Origin: Pachypanchax playfairii
Lineage: Eukaryota; Chordata; Actinopteri; Cyprinodontiformes; Aplocheilidae
DNA: 64,000 bases
NCBI GenBank assembly: GCA_006937955.1
Contig: SSNP01000020.1
Span: 2,866,211 to 2,930,210 of the forward strand
Direction: 5' to 3'
Shown one piece after another: positions 11,964 through 23,543 of this stretch (its first letter is position 1; the number at the start of each line of letters is the position of its first letter). The notes beneath the pieces were generated by a model. That model worked only from the letters and a program-made list of their open reading frames with translations. It was not told where the DNA came from and searched no databases. The position numbers and the translations under genes were made by a program.

Positions 11964-12320
11964 CACTGCTCAAAAAATAAAGGAAACACTTAAACAACAC
12001 AATGTAACTCTGATGTAACGCCCGTCGTCCAGACCTGAATCCAACTGAGCACATCTAGGACATCATGTCTCAATCCATCCACCAAAGCCACGTTGCACCA
12101 CAGACTGTCCAGGTGGATGCTTTAGTCCAGGTCTGGGAGGAGATCCCTCAGGAGACCATCTCCCACCTCATCAGGAGCTGCCCAGGTGTTGTCGGGAGGT
12201 CATACAGGCACGTGGAGGCCACACCCACTACTGAGCCTCATTTCGACTTGTTTTAAGTACATTACATCAAAGTTGGATCAGCATGTAGTTTTTCCACTTT
12301 AACTTTAAGTGTGATTTTGT
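11964..12320 (+). mobile_element. Internally deleted Tc1-like transposon, second family
   Basis: It starts after TA with CACTGCTCAAAAAATAAAGG and continues into AACACTTAAACAACACAATG, the terminal repeat of a Tc1-like family common in fish. It jumps at about 12020 straight to the transposase C-terminus (PDLN, EHI, DIMS, then an open frame at 12065-12256 containing VQVWEEIPQETISHL). Most of the transposase and the right terminal repeat are missing. Confidence 0.8.
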
Positions 12321-12452
12321 GAATAAAGCAGAGGAGGGGGTTCACTTTCAAACAGTCCAAAAGAACCGCGGCGGGGGGGAGTTGTACATACATACATTAA
12401 ACACACTGTGCTTATTTATTTGACAAAATAACAGTCCACAGTAATAATGTAA

Positions 12453-13099
12453 TGCCGCTTTTCCACCGACAGAACACGGTGCGGCTCGGTTTACTTTAGC
12501 CCCCTGCGGACCCTTTTCCACCTCTTTTCTCGGGTCTTAACCGCGTCATTCTGCGCCAACCCAGCCTCTTTTTTCAGACCACCTCCTCGGTGGTCCGAAG
12601 CGGCCCAAAGCGGGCCCACACGCCCACCTGTCTACTGATTGGTCCAGTAAACTGCTACCAGTGACACGACTACTACGTAGTGGTAGCCCCTGATTGGCCC
12701 GGCTGTGTGTGGCGTTCACGTGGTGTGATATAGAAGCATTCCTGCAAAAGGCTTTAGAAAAAACTCCCAGCAACCATACAAATATTTTATTTTAAAATAC
12801 AGTTGACTTTGGACAATGGCGACTTCCTCCACAAGAACCAAAAATCAAACAAACATAAATGAACCACAGACAGAGTGCAAAGTACAAAAACACACGTATA
12901 TCCGCCATTGTTGTTGTTGTTTCACGCGCTGTGACGTCGCAGACAAAGAGTTTTGCGCGCCACTTTTCATAGCCAGATGGGCACGCCCATATCCCCACTT
13001 ATGTCCGCTTTATGTTTCCACTGCCTCAAGTGAGTTGATCCGCGCTATACTGTACCGCTCTCAAGCGCGCCGTGCCGATTTGTCGGTGGAAAAGGGGCA
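12453..13099. mobile_element. Harbinger-like MITE (family H), copy 2
   Basis: The 647-bp element has ends TGCCGCTTTTCCACCGAC and the inverse of TGCCCCTTTTCCACCGAC, flanked by direct TAA (12450-12452 and 13100-13102). By eye it is roughly nine-tenths identical to the copy at 35960-36598, so both are fairly young. A frame of about 99 codons is present in both copies but shows no protein-like features. Confidence 0.87.
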
Positions 13100-13102
13100 T
13101 AA

Positions 13103-13771
13103 GTTAACTAATTAAGTTGCAGTACCTGTGCAGCAGAAGGTGGTAACTTCAAGGTGTAACTGTTATTATTGCTAAGCGGATGGTTTAGCAATATTGTTAT
13201 CCGGGGGGGGGGGAATCAAAAGCAGAGGGGGGGGTAAATCCTCCCGACAAATCGCACACTGAGTTTATATCAACTCCTCACCACAAGAGTCTTTTTAGTT
13301 ATCTTTACAGTCTTCACCCAAATTGCTCAAAAACACAAACATACAGATTCACATAGAAACTCACCATTTGACTGTAATGTGTTCACCACAGCCAAGGTCT
13401 GCAATCAGTGACTGAAGTATAAATGAGTTTTATCAATAAAATCTGCACAATGAAGACAGAACTGTGTGGTAATTTGATGGAACTATCAGCTAGAAAATCA
13501 GCAGAGCTCAACTGGTGTCTCAGCATTTATAATTCAAATCAATGAAACAAATCAGAAGGAAAGGAAACTGGAAGGATAAAAAGGCAGATGGAGGTTTTGG
13601 CTGAAGATTAGTCAGTTGGATCAATCCTCAAAGGATTGCAAAGGCTGTAATGGTTCAGACCTGCCTTCAGTTTGAGCTGTCTGAAATAAACTCCTTTAAG
13701 TTGATTTCTTGCTTTCAACTTTATCAAGTTGCTGTAGATCAGCCACACTTTTTGCATGTTGTTTGAACATG
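13103..13771. other. No gene; two G-runs
   Basis: Eleven G at 13203-13213 and eight G at 13227-13234 stand out. The rest shows nothing recognisable. Confidence 0.6.
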
Positions 13772-14340
13772 GAATCAAATCAAATCAAATCAAAAATACT
13801 TTATTAATCCCTGAAGGGAAATTCAAGTGTTGTTGTAGCTTAGTTATTCTTCAGGGAGCCATAGAAGGTTCTAGCTGTGGACAGGAAGGATCTCCTGTAG
13901 CGGTCTGTGCTGCAGCGGATTATGAAGAATCTTCTGACTGAAGACACTCTGTTGTTGAGTTACTGTGTTCTGAAGAGGATGATGAGGGTTTTCCATCATG
14001 TTCTTCATCCTCCTTTGGACAATCAACTCAAGAGACTCCAGTTCAGTCTCCAGGACAGAATCAGTCCTCCTTATCAATCTGTTCAGCCTCCTCGTGTCAC
14101 ATACTCTGATGCTCCGCCCCCAACAGGTAACTGCAGATGTGATTAGCTGACAAACTCCTCTTCTTTTTTCGCTCCTCTTCAAATCTCTGTCTGTCCGTAT
14201 TGTTTGAAAGCCAGACAGAGACACACTGGAGTCCAGGATATGTCCCTTTAGCCATGTCTCAGTGAAACACATGATGCTGCATTTCAACAGAGTTTCAAGT
14301 TCATCCGTTTTGTGAGCAAAGAGATCTCACATTTGTCAAT
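13772..14340 (-). pseudogene. LINE with endonuclease start joined to C-terminal end (internal deletion)
   Basis: The minus-strand frame 14287-13871 and its upstream extension carry the start of an APE-type endonuclease domain (KTDELETLL, then IMCFTETWL, then SLSGFQTIRTDRD). The frame passes directly to a C-terminal region (CWGRSIRVCDTRRLNRLIRR, LELIVQRR, NPHHPLQNTV). The whole reverse transcriptase is missing between them, around 14115-14150. The 3' end contains ACTTTATTAATCCCTGAAGG-type sequence on the plus strand and a (TCAAA)n tail at 13773-13793. This is a non-LTR element that lost its middle; its exact clade is not certain. Confidence 0.65.
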
Positions 14341-14965
14341 ATGACTGATGGAAGTGAAGGTTTAAACTTCCTCTTTCTCTCTCTTCACTCTGCTCCTGCC
14401 CTGCATCCATGTCTTTTTCTTTTGAGCTCATCAGGGATCCAGAGTTTCAATTTGAGGATTATTTCAGCCTTAGAAATGTCAGTTAGCTGCTCTTACTTGT
14501 AAACAAGTCTCTTGTTGCCATGGTTACGCATCACAACAAGTGGCAAAAAAGTGACAAATCCAGCAAAAAACCCGATCAGCACAGCACCCAAACCAGAAGA
14601 AAAGCATCCAGAAAACACCCCCAGAAGAAAAAACCATCAATAAACACTCAAAAAGAACCAGTGTGATGTTGGAAGGATAAACTGTTTGGGAATTTTCACA
14701 ACATAATAGAACTGTACAATTTCTTCCTCTTACATGCTCCAACAATGTTCTGGTCACTAGAAAGAGCCCAGGCATTTTCACCATAGTTGTCTCTATACGC
14801 ATGTAAAATCATTTTATTAGTTATTAATAGAGCTTGTTCAGGTCGGACACACACCGTACTTTCCAGAGGCACTTTGATGCATCATGAATTATGCGTGTTC
14901 ATGCTCAGGCTATCGCTATCGTTTGCTATTGCTAGCTAAAAGCTGCAGAGAGTAGCATTTGAAGC
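14341..14965. other. No feature recognised
   Basis: The region next to the LINE may be its 5' untranslated part, but I cannot show a boundary. The 92-codon minus-strand frame here is rich in Phe, Cys and Leu and looks like chance. Confidence 0.45.
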
Positions 14966-15164
14966 ATGGATTCTACCAAGAACAAGGAAGCACAGACTCC
15001 AGCCCAGACCCCAACCAAGAGATTTTTCCAGCGTGACAAAAAGGGTGAAGCTTGAGTCGGATCGACGGAGGTAAAGATTGGTTCGGCATTTGAGAAGTGG
15101 AAAATGCTGAGAGAATCTCGGTATGAGAAAAGACCCGCAGTTGGTGTCATTTTTGCTTGAAAGG
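14966..15164 (+). pseudogene. Decayed exon resembling a fish transposon-associated domain
   Basis: An ATG at 14966 opens MDSTKNKEAQTPAQTPTKRF. After a frame change, VKIGSAFEKWKMLRE is readable, and after another, DPQLVSFLLER, directly followed by GTAAG as a splice donor (about 15160-15165). The pattern IG.AF..W..LR followed by a FLL block recalls a domain seen in many fish transposon-associated hypothetical proteins. At least two frame breaks mean it is not functional. The assignment is tentative. Confidence 0.35.
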
Positions 15165-15189
15165 TAAGAAATTATTACTAAATGCGTGC

Positions 15190-15500
15190 GGAAAAGAGTT
15201 GTCAGGTTCTGTGAGCAACTGTACTGAGTGAGTTATCCTCTCAGGAAGAAGATCTTTGGTTGGAACGCTGGAACACCTGCTCGTTAAGCTGCTCGTTAAG
15301 CTGTAGAGAAAAAGTTTTGGAGCACCTGCTGGATTACAATCGACACTTTTGTGGACTCTCCCGAGCTCTGTGAAACCCGGACTCATCCGAACCTGTCTCT
15401 CTGCCTGCCCATGGCCCTGACTTTGATCATAGTTGAAAATAAAGTCAGTTTTAACAACTTTGAAATCTGAGTTCTGCATGTGAGTCCATGAAAAGTTGAT
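15190..15500 (+). mobile_element. Possible LTR fragment (gypsy-like 3' portion)
   Basis: AATAAA at 15438-15443 is followed by a short run to GAGTTCTGCATGTGAGTCC. Fish Ty3/gypsy LTRs commonly have a polyadenylation signal and a similar GAGTTCTGCAT...GTCC end. No flanking duplication or partner LTR was found. Confidence 0.35.
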
Positions 15501-15879
15501 GCTCCCAGGAGTTTCCACATATTTTCCACAGTATAACCCTTTTTAAGCTGTCTGACGTGCTCACAGCTGATTAGGTTTGAATATTATAACATCACATTTA
15601 TTATCTCATTCGAAGTCATGCCTGCAAATCTGCAAATTGTCGAATACAAGACTGACTCAGTTGCGCGTGCACATACAGCATGCACGTCTCATGCACGAGT
15701 TTACATTTAAGGCTGCTGTTACGCGTTTGGCAATCGCAAGCCCAAAAATTTCAAACTCCTTCTAGTCCCTTTAAGAAGATAACAATGTCTAAAATCAGTG
15801 CATCACTACAGGCCTGTTTCCATCATGTGACTCATTTAACACTGGTATTTATTACTATCAACATATCTTCCTCACCTTG
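15501..15879. other. No feature recognised
   Basis: A possible MITE end (CTAGTCCCTTTAA near 15765) is present without a clear partner. Confidence 0.4.
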
Positions 15880-16335
15880 TAATGTTCTTGTTGCAAACTG
15901 AACTTGAATGCAGAAAGAGTTTATTAAAAACAGAGGAGGAATCAGCCAGAATAGAGTGATAGTTAAACATGCAGTTGCTCAATGTTTGTGAATAACTGTT
16001 CACATTCAGGTTGATGAAGGAACAGACATGGGCGCGAGTCAGGCTGTTCAAATGAAGTTAGGTCAACAATTCCAAAAATGGTGCAGGCAGGGGCAGAATC
16101 CAGAGGTAGTCCAAAAAAAGGGAAAAACAAAAAACAAACAGAGCTGACAGACAGGTAGCAGACAGACAGGATAAGGCTTATTTGTGACGACTAAGAATCA
16201 ACAAACTTGGACTGGACCCGAGACAGAGACGGACTTTAATATAGGAGACAACACAGGCGCAGGAAGTGAATGTGATTGACTAGGGAACAGGCGCAAGACA
16301 AGACTTAATTATCAGGCTGGGAGTGAGGCGACAGG
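15880..16335 (-). mobile_element. Possible solo LTR, minus strand
   Basis: Read on the minus strand, this has a TATATTAAAG-like promoter element (about 16246-16235), a pyrimidine-rich body with repeated CTGTCTG/CTGCCTG words, and AATAAA at 15925-15920. That order is typical of fish gypsy-like LTRs. No internal coding region or 5-bp duplication was identified. Confidence 0.45.
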
Positions 16336-16338
16336 AGG

Positions 16339-16441
<103 letters not shown>

Positions 16442-16448
16442 AACTCAA

Positions 16449-17029
16449 AGAGGCCATTTCATACAAATTTCAGGACTTTATGTTTATTTCTTAAGTATTA
16501 ACCTGTAATATGAAACATTTTATATCTAAAAAATGTTAGGAAACACTTAATAACTGACTTTTCAATCTGTCTGGGTCAAAATTCAGCTGGTTCCGGCTCG
16601 CTCCGTCAGGCTGCTTCGTCAGCAGCTCGTTCATATTCATTGATCGAATTTGCTGGACTCAGATTGGCAAACAAACTAGCCTATGAGAGCAAGGTATACT
16701 GTTTCCTGCCCCACTGCACATGGCAAGATCAGACGTTCTCTCTTCCTGTTTGATACGTCTTATGCTAACAGCTTTTAGCCAGCAGCATGCTAGGTGTGGT
16801 TTCAACTGCAGGAGCTGATGAATACTAACGAACAAAGGAGCTGTGACAAAACAAATACAGGCCGTTCAGACTCGGGAGAACTTGGGTGTTATCGCCACCT
16901 GCGTAGTTTGAGAGATAAAAACTGAAAGAGAAGTTGTTGACCTGTTTTCACACCCACTATGAAGGTAAGAACAAAAATTAAAATATTCATCAGAAACCTC
17001 AGAAAAATTGTTTTAATGGAAGGGCCTCT
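16449..17029 (-). mobile_element. TTAA-inserted MITE, family A, copy 2
   Basis: It is inverted relative to copy 1. The left end is AGAGGCCATTTCATAC, preceded by TCAA (a mutated TTAA, 16445-16448). The right end is GGAAGGGCCTCT, followed by TTAA (17030-17033). It shares interior blocks with copies 1, 3 and 4. Confidence 0.85.
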
Positions 17030-17033
17030 TTAA

Positions 17034-19502
17034 ATGCACAAGATACAAACTTAGAAAACTATTGAGAACTAAAACCAACAAATTGAGGAAAACCCATAAA
17101 GGAGTGGGAAACACAGACAGACAAGAGCCATGAGGAGAGATGATGACACACCATACATGTTTATGCTTTTGCTGTGCTTTCTACATGTATGGTATGTTTC
17201 ATTATCTTACCTGCCTATTCGGGTCCTTCTGAGTCCCTCGGCAGATGAGCATGTGCAACTCAGATCTTTGTGACTGTTTACTGTGCTCGCTGCAGTACCT
17301 GTCTGTTCCATCTGGTGGCGCCAAAACAAAAAAGAAAAACAACTGACAAAAACTGCCAGTCAAAGCATAAACAGAAGAAAAAACATGGGCTTTTGTTCTT
17401 TCTAGAAATTTCTGAACCAGCAGACTCACCATAATCAACATTTAAATAATTTATCCTTCATGGAACACAAGAAGGCAAAAAATTGTGTCCAATTCATTCA
17501 AACATATTTTCCTTTAATGTATTTTGATAATAAAATGGATCAGTCAAATTATCACAACCTATTAAGCTGCAGTAAAAACTAGAACCCTGAGTCATGCATT
17601 CATAGATATATGAATAACAGAGTGGCTGTGCACAAACTGTCCACCTACATGCACTGAAAAGCTTTTTTAAAAAACTTGATATTAGCCTTCACAGGGTTCT
17701 TTCCTATGCACATTTCTCATGAATTGTTTTCAGAAAGGCTGTAGTTGTTCAACCAATCAGAGATATTGAATGTTCCTGCAACAACCTGAATGTTTTATGT
17801 AAATTTAAAAGTACTATGACCAGGGCTGTTAGCAGGGTAAATACAGTATCTGTTCACTCTGGTCTATGCACTAGAAACAGAAGGGGATAAAAAAAATAGC
17901 TCCAGAAATCCACCCTGGTTCCTGGAAAATGTTTCTAAACGGAAAAATGTCTCAAGATACTGAGAGAAACAACTTCTTGGCGTGTCTGATTTGTCCAACT
18001 GGTCTTTTTCAGTTTTCCTTCCCAGAAATGTCTCACTCATGTGCTGAGCGCAATTTGCTGGTGTCATTTATGATGGGCCATCAATGTAGTTTGGCTGCAC
18101 ATGCAGAGACGTGTGATTAGCGCCCACACAACAACAACAACACTGTCATCAAAATGACACTATCTGCATTTAATGGCACAACATCCTAGGCTCCAGTTAA
18201 ACCAGCACATAAATGGTCTCAAACAAGACACAGACACAACAAATACCCTGGGATAATGTCACCATCACTCATGATAAGCACAAAAATATCACCCACTGGG
18301 GCAGTATTGATTCTGGGAATAAAAGATTTGGAAGTGAACCTATTCAGTCTTTCAGGGTGATTTTCTTCAGGCAGACGGCTCAGAGAGCAGTAAAGATCTA
18401 TCAAAGAGAATTGTTCCATCTGGGGGAAAACATATCTCACTGAGAGAGATTTACAAGATTAAACTGGTCCCCTTCGCTGTTCTTAAAGCTTTAGCATTAT
18501 ATCACAGAAAATAATGTTTTTTGCAGGACTTGATGGATGTCTGTGATCTCAAATTGATATGGTGTCCCCTTTAACACAATGATCTCAACACTAATAGTTC
18601 AGTCTGAGTTTTCACTTTCTTTATATGTCCTTGTCTGAGGTAATTTTCTCTCTTTTATTTAGTTTTTTAATGAGCAATAGGAGGATTTTTGGGTTCGGCA
18701 CATAGCAGAGAGTCACAGATGGTACGTGCTGATGGTGGGGCTGTTTTACCAGGCGCCTGCGGAGTCAGTGCAGAGGTGGAAAGCGTCAGTGCAGACGATG
18801 GTGTGACTGATGAGGGAACAAACTGTCCATGAGGCTGACATGTGTCGATCGATTTAAACTGACTGGATATGTTTGCTGCACTTTTGCAAAATGGTTGGCG
18901 TTAGAAAGTGACATTATTTTAAGAAAATTATTTTCAATTCCAAGGCACTGAAGAATAATCACAGAAAACCCTTAATATGAATTACTCAGGTTGTCAACAC
19001 ATACCACCAGTTACATACTCACCTAAAGACAGTTTCATGAGAACTCCAGCTGGAAATCAGGACCCTCTTGGTGTTTGTTTTTTTTTTTTTTAAGTTGATC
19101 TTTTTATATTTTATGCTGTAGGAATCCTTAATCACACATTTCAAGAAGGATATTTCACAGTTAAGTGATTTTCAGATTTACTGCCCCCTGATTTAATGTC
19201 CCATCTCGCTAACTTCCCCTAAGCAGTGTGTGACATCATCAGATGAACTACACAGATTTCCTTCTTTCTTTACACAATTTTGTCCAAAAAACAAGTTTGT
19301 GTAATTTTCTATCTGCAGCTATTTAGCAATATTCATATTGAAAAGTGATTATACTGATATTAGAGCTAAATATTAAGATTACAGAGGTATTTTATTCACG
19401 AACAGGAGTGACAAGCTAAATTTTAGATTTTAAATATGCCTGTGTGCCTTGAAGACACTTGTACTGCAGCGCAGAAGAGACCACAGGTCTGAATATATGA
19501 GA
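17034..19502. other. No gene recognised
   Basis: This is ordinary AT-rich DNA. An 11-bp perfect inverted repeat ACCATACATGT (17150-17160 and 17183-17193, 22-base loop) is the only structure noted. A T-run lies near 19080. Confidence 0.55.
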
Positions 19503-19510
19503 AGTACAGA

Positions 19511-19833
19511 CAGGGCCGGCCCTGAGCTGCATGGTGCCCTAGGCGAAAAAAGATTTTGGCGCCCCCTACTGCCCAGAACAGAAACAACGTAACTCAATAA
19601 CTGGATTACATTGCAAAAAATATTTATTTATACTAAAATGAAAAGTAGACATGATAGATATGGATAGATATTTAATTATTACTTATTTTGCTCTTTACAT
19701 GAGATGAATGGTGTCCAACAGTTTGTTCAAAAAAACAAACAAAAACAAAAAACAAAAGGAGAATTTGGTGCCCCCTCCAGCAGAGGGCACCCTAGGCAAT
19801 TGCCTAGTCTGCCTATGCCCAGAATCGGTCCTG
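19511..19833. mobile_element. Non-autonomous hAT transposon
   Basis: The 323-bp element starts CAGGGCCGGCCCTGAG and ends with the inverse of CAGGACCGATTCTGG. It is flanked by a perfect 8-bp direct repeat AGTACAGA (19503-19510 and 19834-19841), the hallmark of hAT insertion. Subterminal inverted GGTGCCCTAGGC/GCCTAGGGTGCC blocks are also visible. There is no coding capacity. Confidence 0.92.
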
Positions 19834-19841
19834 AGTACAGA

Positions 19842-22040
19842 GATGAACAAATTAGGGAGGGGAGGTACGTTGACAGTACGAGTGTCACCGTCTCGAAAGA
19901 CCACCACTAGCCGATCACTGCTGCTTCACAGAGTGAAAACAGACAGCGAAAATGGTGCAAAGCCGACAGCAAGAGGTTTAAATGAGAAGAACGGGATGTA
20001 AACTAATCTCAGAGAGAACGTGTGAGAACAATCAGATAATCCAGACTTTTTAATTATAAGTGTGTTTTCTTCATAAACTGATTAAGTCTGTAGATCACCT
20101 GAAGAAAGTTTCACAGGAGGATCATCCAGCTTCTAAACACTAAATGAACCAGAATTTAACAAATATTATTAAACCAGCAACCCCAAATGTTAAAACACAA
20201 ACTCAAACTTTCTTTAATTTCTTTAGAAATATTGTTTAATTCTTCATTGTAATCACATTTTATGGCACTAGCCATGTTTGTTTACATTCACACTAACTCT
20301 GACCAAGTTAGGACACATTCAACTGATGACATCACAACATGGCAGAAAGTGTTTTGATTACCCGTTCAACTCAGATGAGTTTATGATCAATTTTAAAAGT
20401 TTATCTATATCAAAAGACTTTATATAACTTTAAAAATGTATATCAAAGTGAAGCATTTTTCATCTACTTTTTGTCCGTTTTTGTGACAGATACCATTTAA
20501 AACTCTTGATTTGTAAGAAAGATGATACAGGAATAAATATATAACTGAGAAAAATGCAGCAGATTAAAATAGATTTTAATTACAATTCAATATTGTTTAA
20601 AATCATGACCACATGTGTTACATTTTGGGCAAATAATAAGTCACTTTTCCTGAGAGTCTTGAGTGTTGTGTCTACACCTGCATCAGGCTCTTTGCTGTGT
20701 GGGGATGCCACCTTCTGGATTGGCTGTGGTTGTGCAATATTTATTTGGCAAAAAAAAACATCTCAAATTATCAGAAGAATAAAGTTAAAAACTGTATTAA
20801 TTATTTTATTTTTTTTTACTTCATGCAACTTCTTGAGGTTAGTCTAATTGTAGTGCATAACTGATTAAAACAATTTTGCTGAATAAGTGGGTGAAGAAAA
20901 TGAATGGATGATGAATATTTATGTCTTTTTCTCTTCAACAGGTGACGCCACATGTTTAACACTTACAGAATTGTGTTCTTAACACACAAACTAGCTTCAT
21001 TTCATTGAGAACATACATGTATATTTTTGACTCTAGGTGCCTGGCAGCTGCTGGGTGTCGGTTTCAAACTTACACACCTGCAATTCAGCTCAAATTTCTA
21101 ATGAACCTCGGTCACCATAGACTGTGTCGGTCTATTCTTTGCTGTGCTTTGTTTTTAAATAGGAAGACCAAACACGAAGGAAACAAAGGCTGCTCTGTGT
21201 CTGCTGGAGGTATTTGTCACCTGTGGTAACACTATGATGTAGTGGAGCTGTGATTACAAGGGTTCAGGAATGCCAAAGGGTGACAGCTGGGACAAGATGG
21301 CTATTGTAAAGAGTAACACCTGAAAACTTGTACAGGAGATGAAAACTGATCAGGACAAAATGGGAAACTTCAGGTCGAGTAACGACTGTGGCAAGAGTCC
21401 AGAAGAAATCAATCAAATGAAAAATGGGTTTGGATTTTTTTAACATTGACTAATCCATATTTTTTGGCACTTAGGAGAGAAAAAATAAAACTTTTTATGT
21501 CTGTTAAAATAAGTGTTACTGTGTCATTTTGACTTTGCCTGTGACTCATGATGTGATGCTCAAAAACCACTGCTATAAAATACACTGTGGCAATAAACTT
21601 ACACTCTATTAAACAGTCTGAAAAAGTTCTCACTTCAGACTTTACCATGCTCAAATGTGGTGATTTTGGTAAACAAAGTACTGTTGTAAAGATCTCAGCA
21701 GGTCTATATATTTTAAACGAGAGAACCGCTCTCACAGCTGTTCCCCTTGAATCAGATGTAACTGATCCAGGTAGGAACTTTTAAAAACAGTGAATACTTT
21801 ATTCCCAGTCCAGATGGGATGAATTAGGGTGTTGCTTTTAAGTGTAAGCTGGCCAGCAGCTGGGAGTTTCAGATCTCTTTACCAAAAACAAGGAAAAACA
21901 TGGAATAACATTTGGGAGGTTGGGAATATTTTTTCTCACATGTGTAAGGTGCATGTAATGTGAGGAGGTGAGAGGATTGGACCTGAATAAACGGGACGTG
22001 TGGCCTGGGACTTGGTGAAAAGCACAAAATGCCATGACTT
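19842..22040. other. No feature recognised
   Basis: This is AT-rich DNA without a recognised repeat or exon. Short A-runs and T-runs occur near 20750 and 20810. Confidence 0.55.
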
Positions 22041-22359
22041 AGGGTGCATTCACACCAGTCCTATTTAGTCCGCTTGAATCGAACTCAAGTTCACTTGCTG
22101 AGAAAGTCTGGTTCATTTGAGGAGGTGTGAACTAGCAACCGAACTCTGATTTGGACCAAACAACCGAACTCTTGTCCGCCCAAAAACATGGGTCGCGGTT
22201 TGATTGCATGTGTGAACGCAACCGCACCAAAGGCAGGAAGCAGACTATATTAGGCGGGGCATCCTGCCTCGTTATCTGCTCATCATGCCATTTTGAAAAA
22301 GGCAGGAAACAATGACAAATGGCTTGCTTAATTTTAGACATACGTATATACACAGACAC

Positions 22360-22360
<1 letters not shown>

Positions 22361-22393
<33 letters not shown>
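22361..22393. repeat. (TA)9 then (CA)n microsatellite
   Basis: TA repeats at 22361-22378 pass directly into CA repeats up to about 22393. Confidence 0.95.
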
Positions 22394-22394
22394 C

Positions 22395-22680
22395 TACAAG
22401 TGTGTTTTGTTATCCTTATGGGGACCGTCCATTGACTTCCATTGATTTTAGTAACTGGATTTATACCTAACCCAAACCCTTTTACTAACCTTAACCATTA
22501 CTGATCTATAACTAACCCTAAGACTAACTAAAACTCTATTCACACCATACCTATAAACCTAACCCCTAACCCTAAAAAGGGGAGTCCCCCTTATGGGGAC
22601 CAGGCTTCGGTCCCCACAAGAACCCTCGGACCCCAGAAAGTTAGTAAAAGTCAGGAAACTGGTCCTCAGGAGGTCAGAAA
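22395..22680. repeat. Degenerate telomere-like, fish-type dispersed repeat
   Basis: Between two CA tracts lies TTATGGGGACC (twice, 22427 and 22592), GTCCCCACAAGAACC, and many imperfect CTAACCC words (about 22470-22575). I know this combination as a dispersed repeat in fish, usually beside CA repeats, but cannot name the family. The CTAACCC words are too irregular to be a true interstitial telomere. Confidence 0.65.
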
Positions 22681-22690
22681 AACAAACAAA

Positions 22691-22748
<58 letters not shown>
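22680..22748. repeat. (AAAC)n then (CA)n microsatellite
   Basis: A short AAAC run is followed by about 27 CA units up to 22748. Confidence 0.97.
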
Positions 22749-22751
<3 letters not shown>

Positions 22752-23543
22752 TTTTATAGTTTTAGTAACATTGCTACAAGATTAGTCTAACTTTCCAACA
22801 TACTGAAAGGAAATTCACTTAAAACTTCTTAAAATATATGCTACAAGTTCTCCTTTAGTAGATAACAGTAATGACTTACTAGTGAAACGTCACATCTTTA
22901 GTATTTCCATAACGATTGGTACAATTATGTACGGCAGTGAGCCGGCATTTTGCCTTTTTCAAAATGGTGGCCTGCTTTGGCCACTTTCTGCAATGGGATG
23001 TCCTCTCTATAAATATAAACTCACTGGTAACCACAACAAAAAAAGTAGTGCAGTAACTCCAAAGCGCCACCACAGGCGGGGATGTAAACCAGTGCCTAAA
23101 CTTATTTGGTCCGTTTAATAAAGTACAGTGTAAATCCAAACCGCACCACCTAAAAACAGCAACAATGTTGCAATTTTGGTCCCCAATTAAACCGAGTTCA
23201 CCGGACTATCAGGTGTGAATACAGCCTTGGAAAGATGAGGGACATGACTGGAATGACTAGACCAAAATGAAATCAGTTAAAATGATGGACATTTGACCTG
23301 CACAGTAATATCAAAAGTATAGATCTCAAATTATAAACATAATGCTTTTGTGCAAATATAAAACATTAAAAACTTCAGTGCTTGTATATGTCATCCTTTT
23401 GATTGTGTCGTGATTCTGTTATTTCTAGCCAGTGTCCAGTTGAGTGTTCTCTCCTCCAATCACAGTGCTCATCCTGCTCCTCATCTTCACCTGTTTTCTG
23501 CAGTTTCTCCCTCCTTACTCACCTGGTCGTCGCCCCTATTTAA

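Larger units (their letters stand above)
22041..23228. mobile_element. MITE with AGGGTGCATTCACACC ends, interior expanded by repeats
   Basis: The left end AGGGTGCATTCACACC and the right end, the inverse of AAGGCTGTATTCACACCTGA, form an imperfect terminal inverted repeat. A core of nucleotides shared by many fish MITEs (for example CCGAACTC and GTGTGAAC words) lies near both ends. The interior carries a TA/CA microsatellite, a telomere-like repeat and a second CA tract. I could not resolve the target duplication, so the superfamily is open. Confidence 0.6.

Noticed and set aside
12816..13115. 99-codon frame also present at 36315-36605, suggesting a conserved small protein
   Set aside because: Both lie in copies of the same young MITE, so shared frames follow from recent common origin. 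The translation shows no domain and runs past the element end.
22460..22580. Interstitial telomere array
   Set aside because: The CTAACCC words are irregular and mixed with unrelated sequence; it fits a dispersed repeat better.
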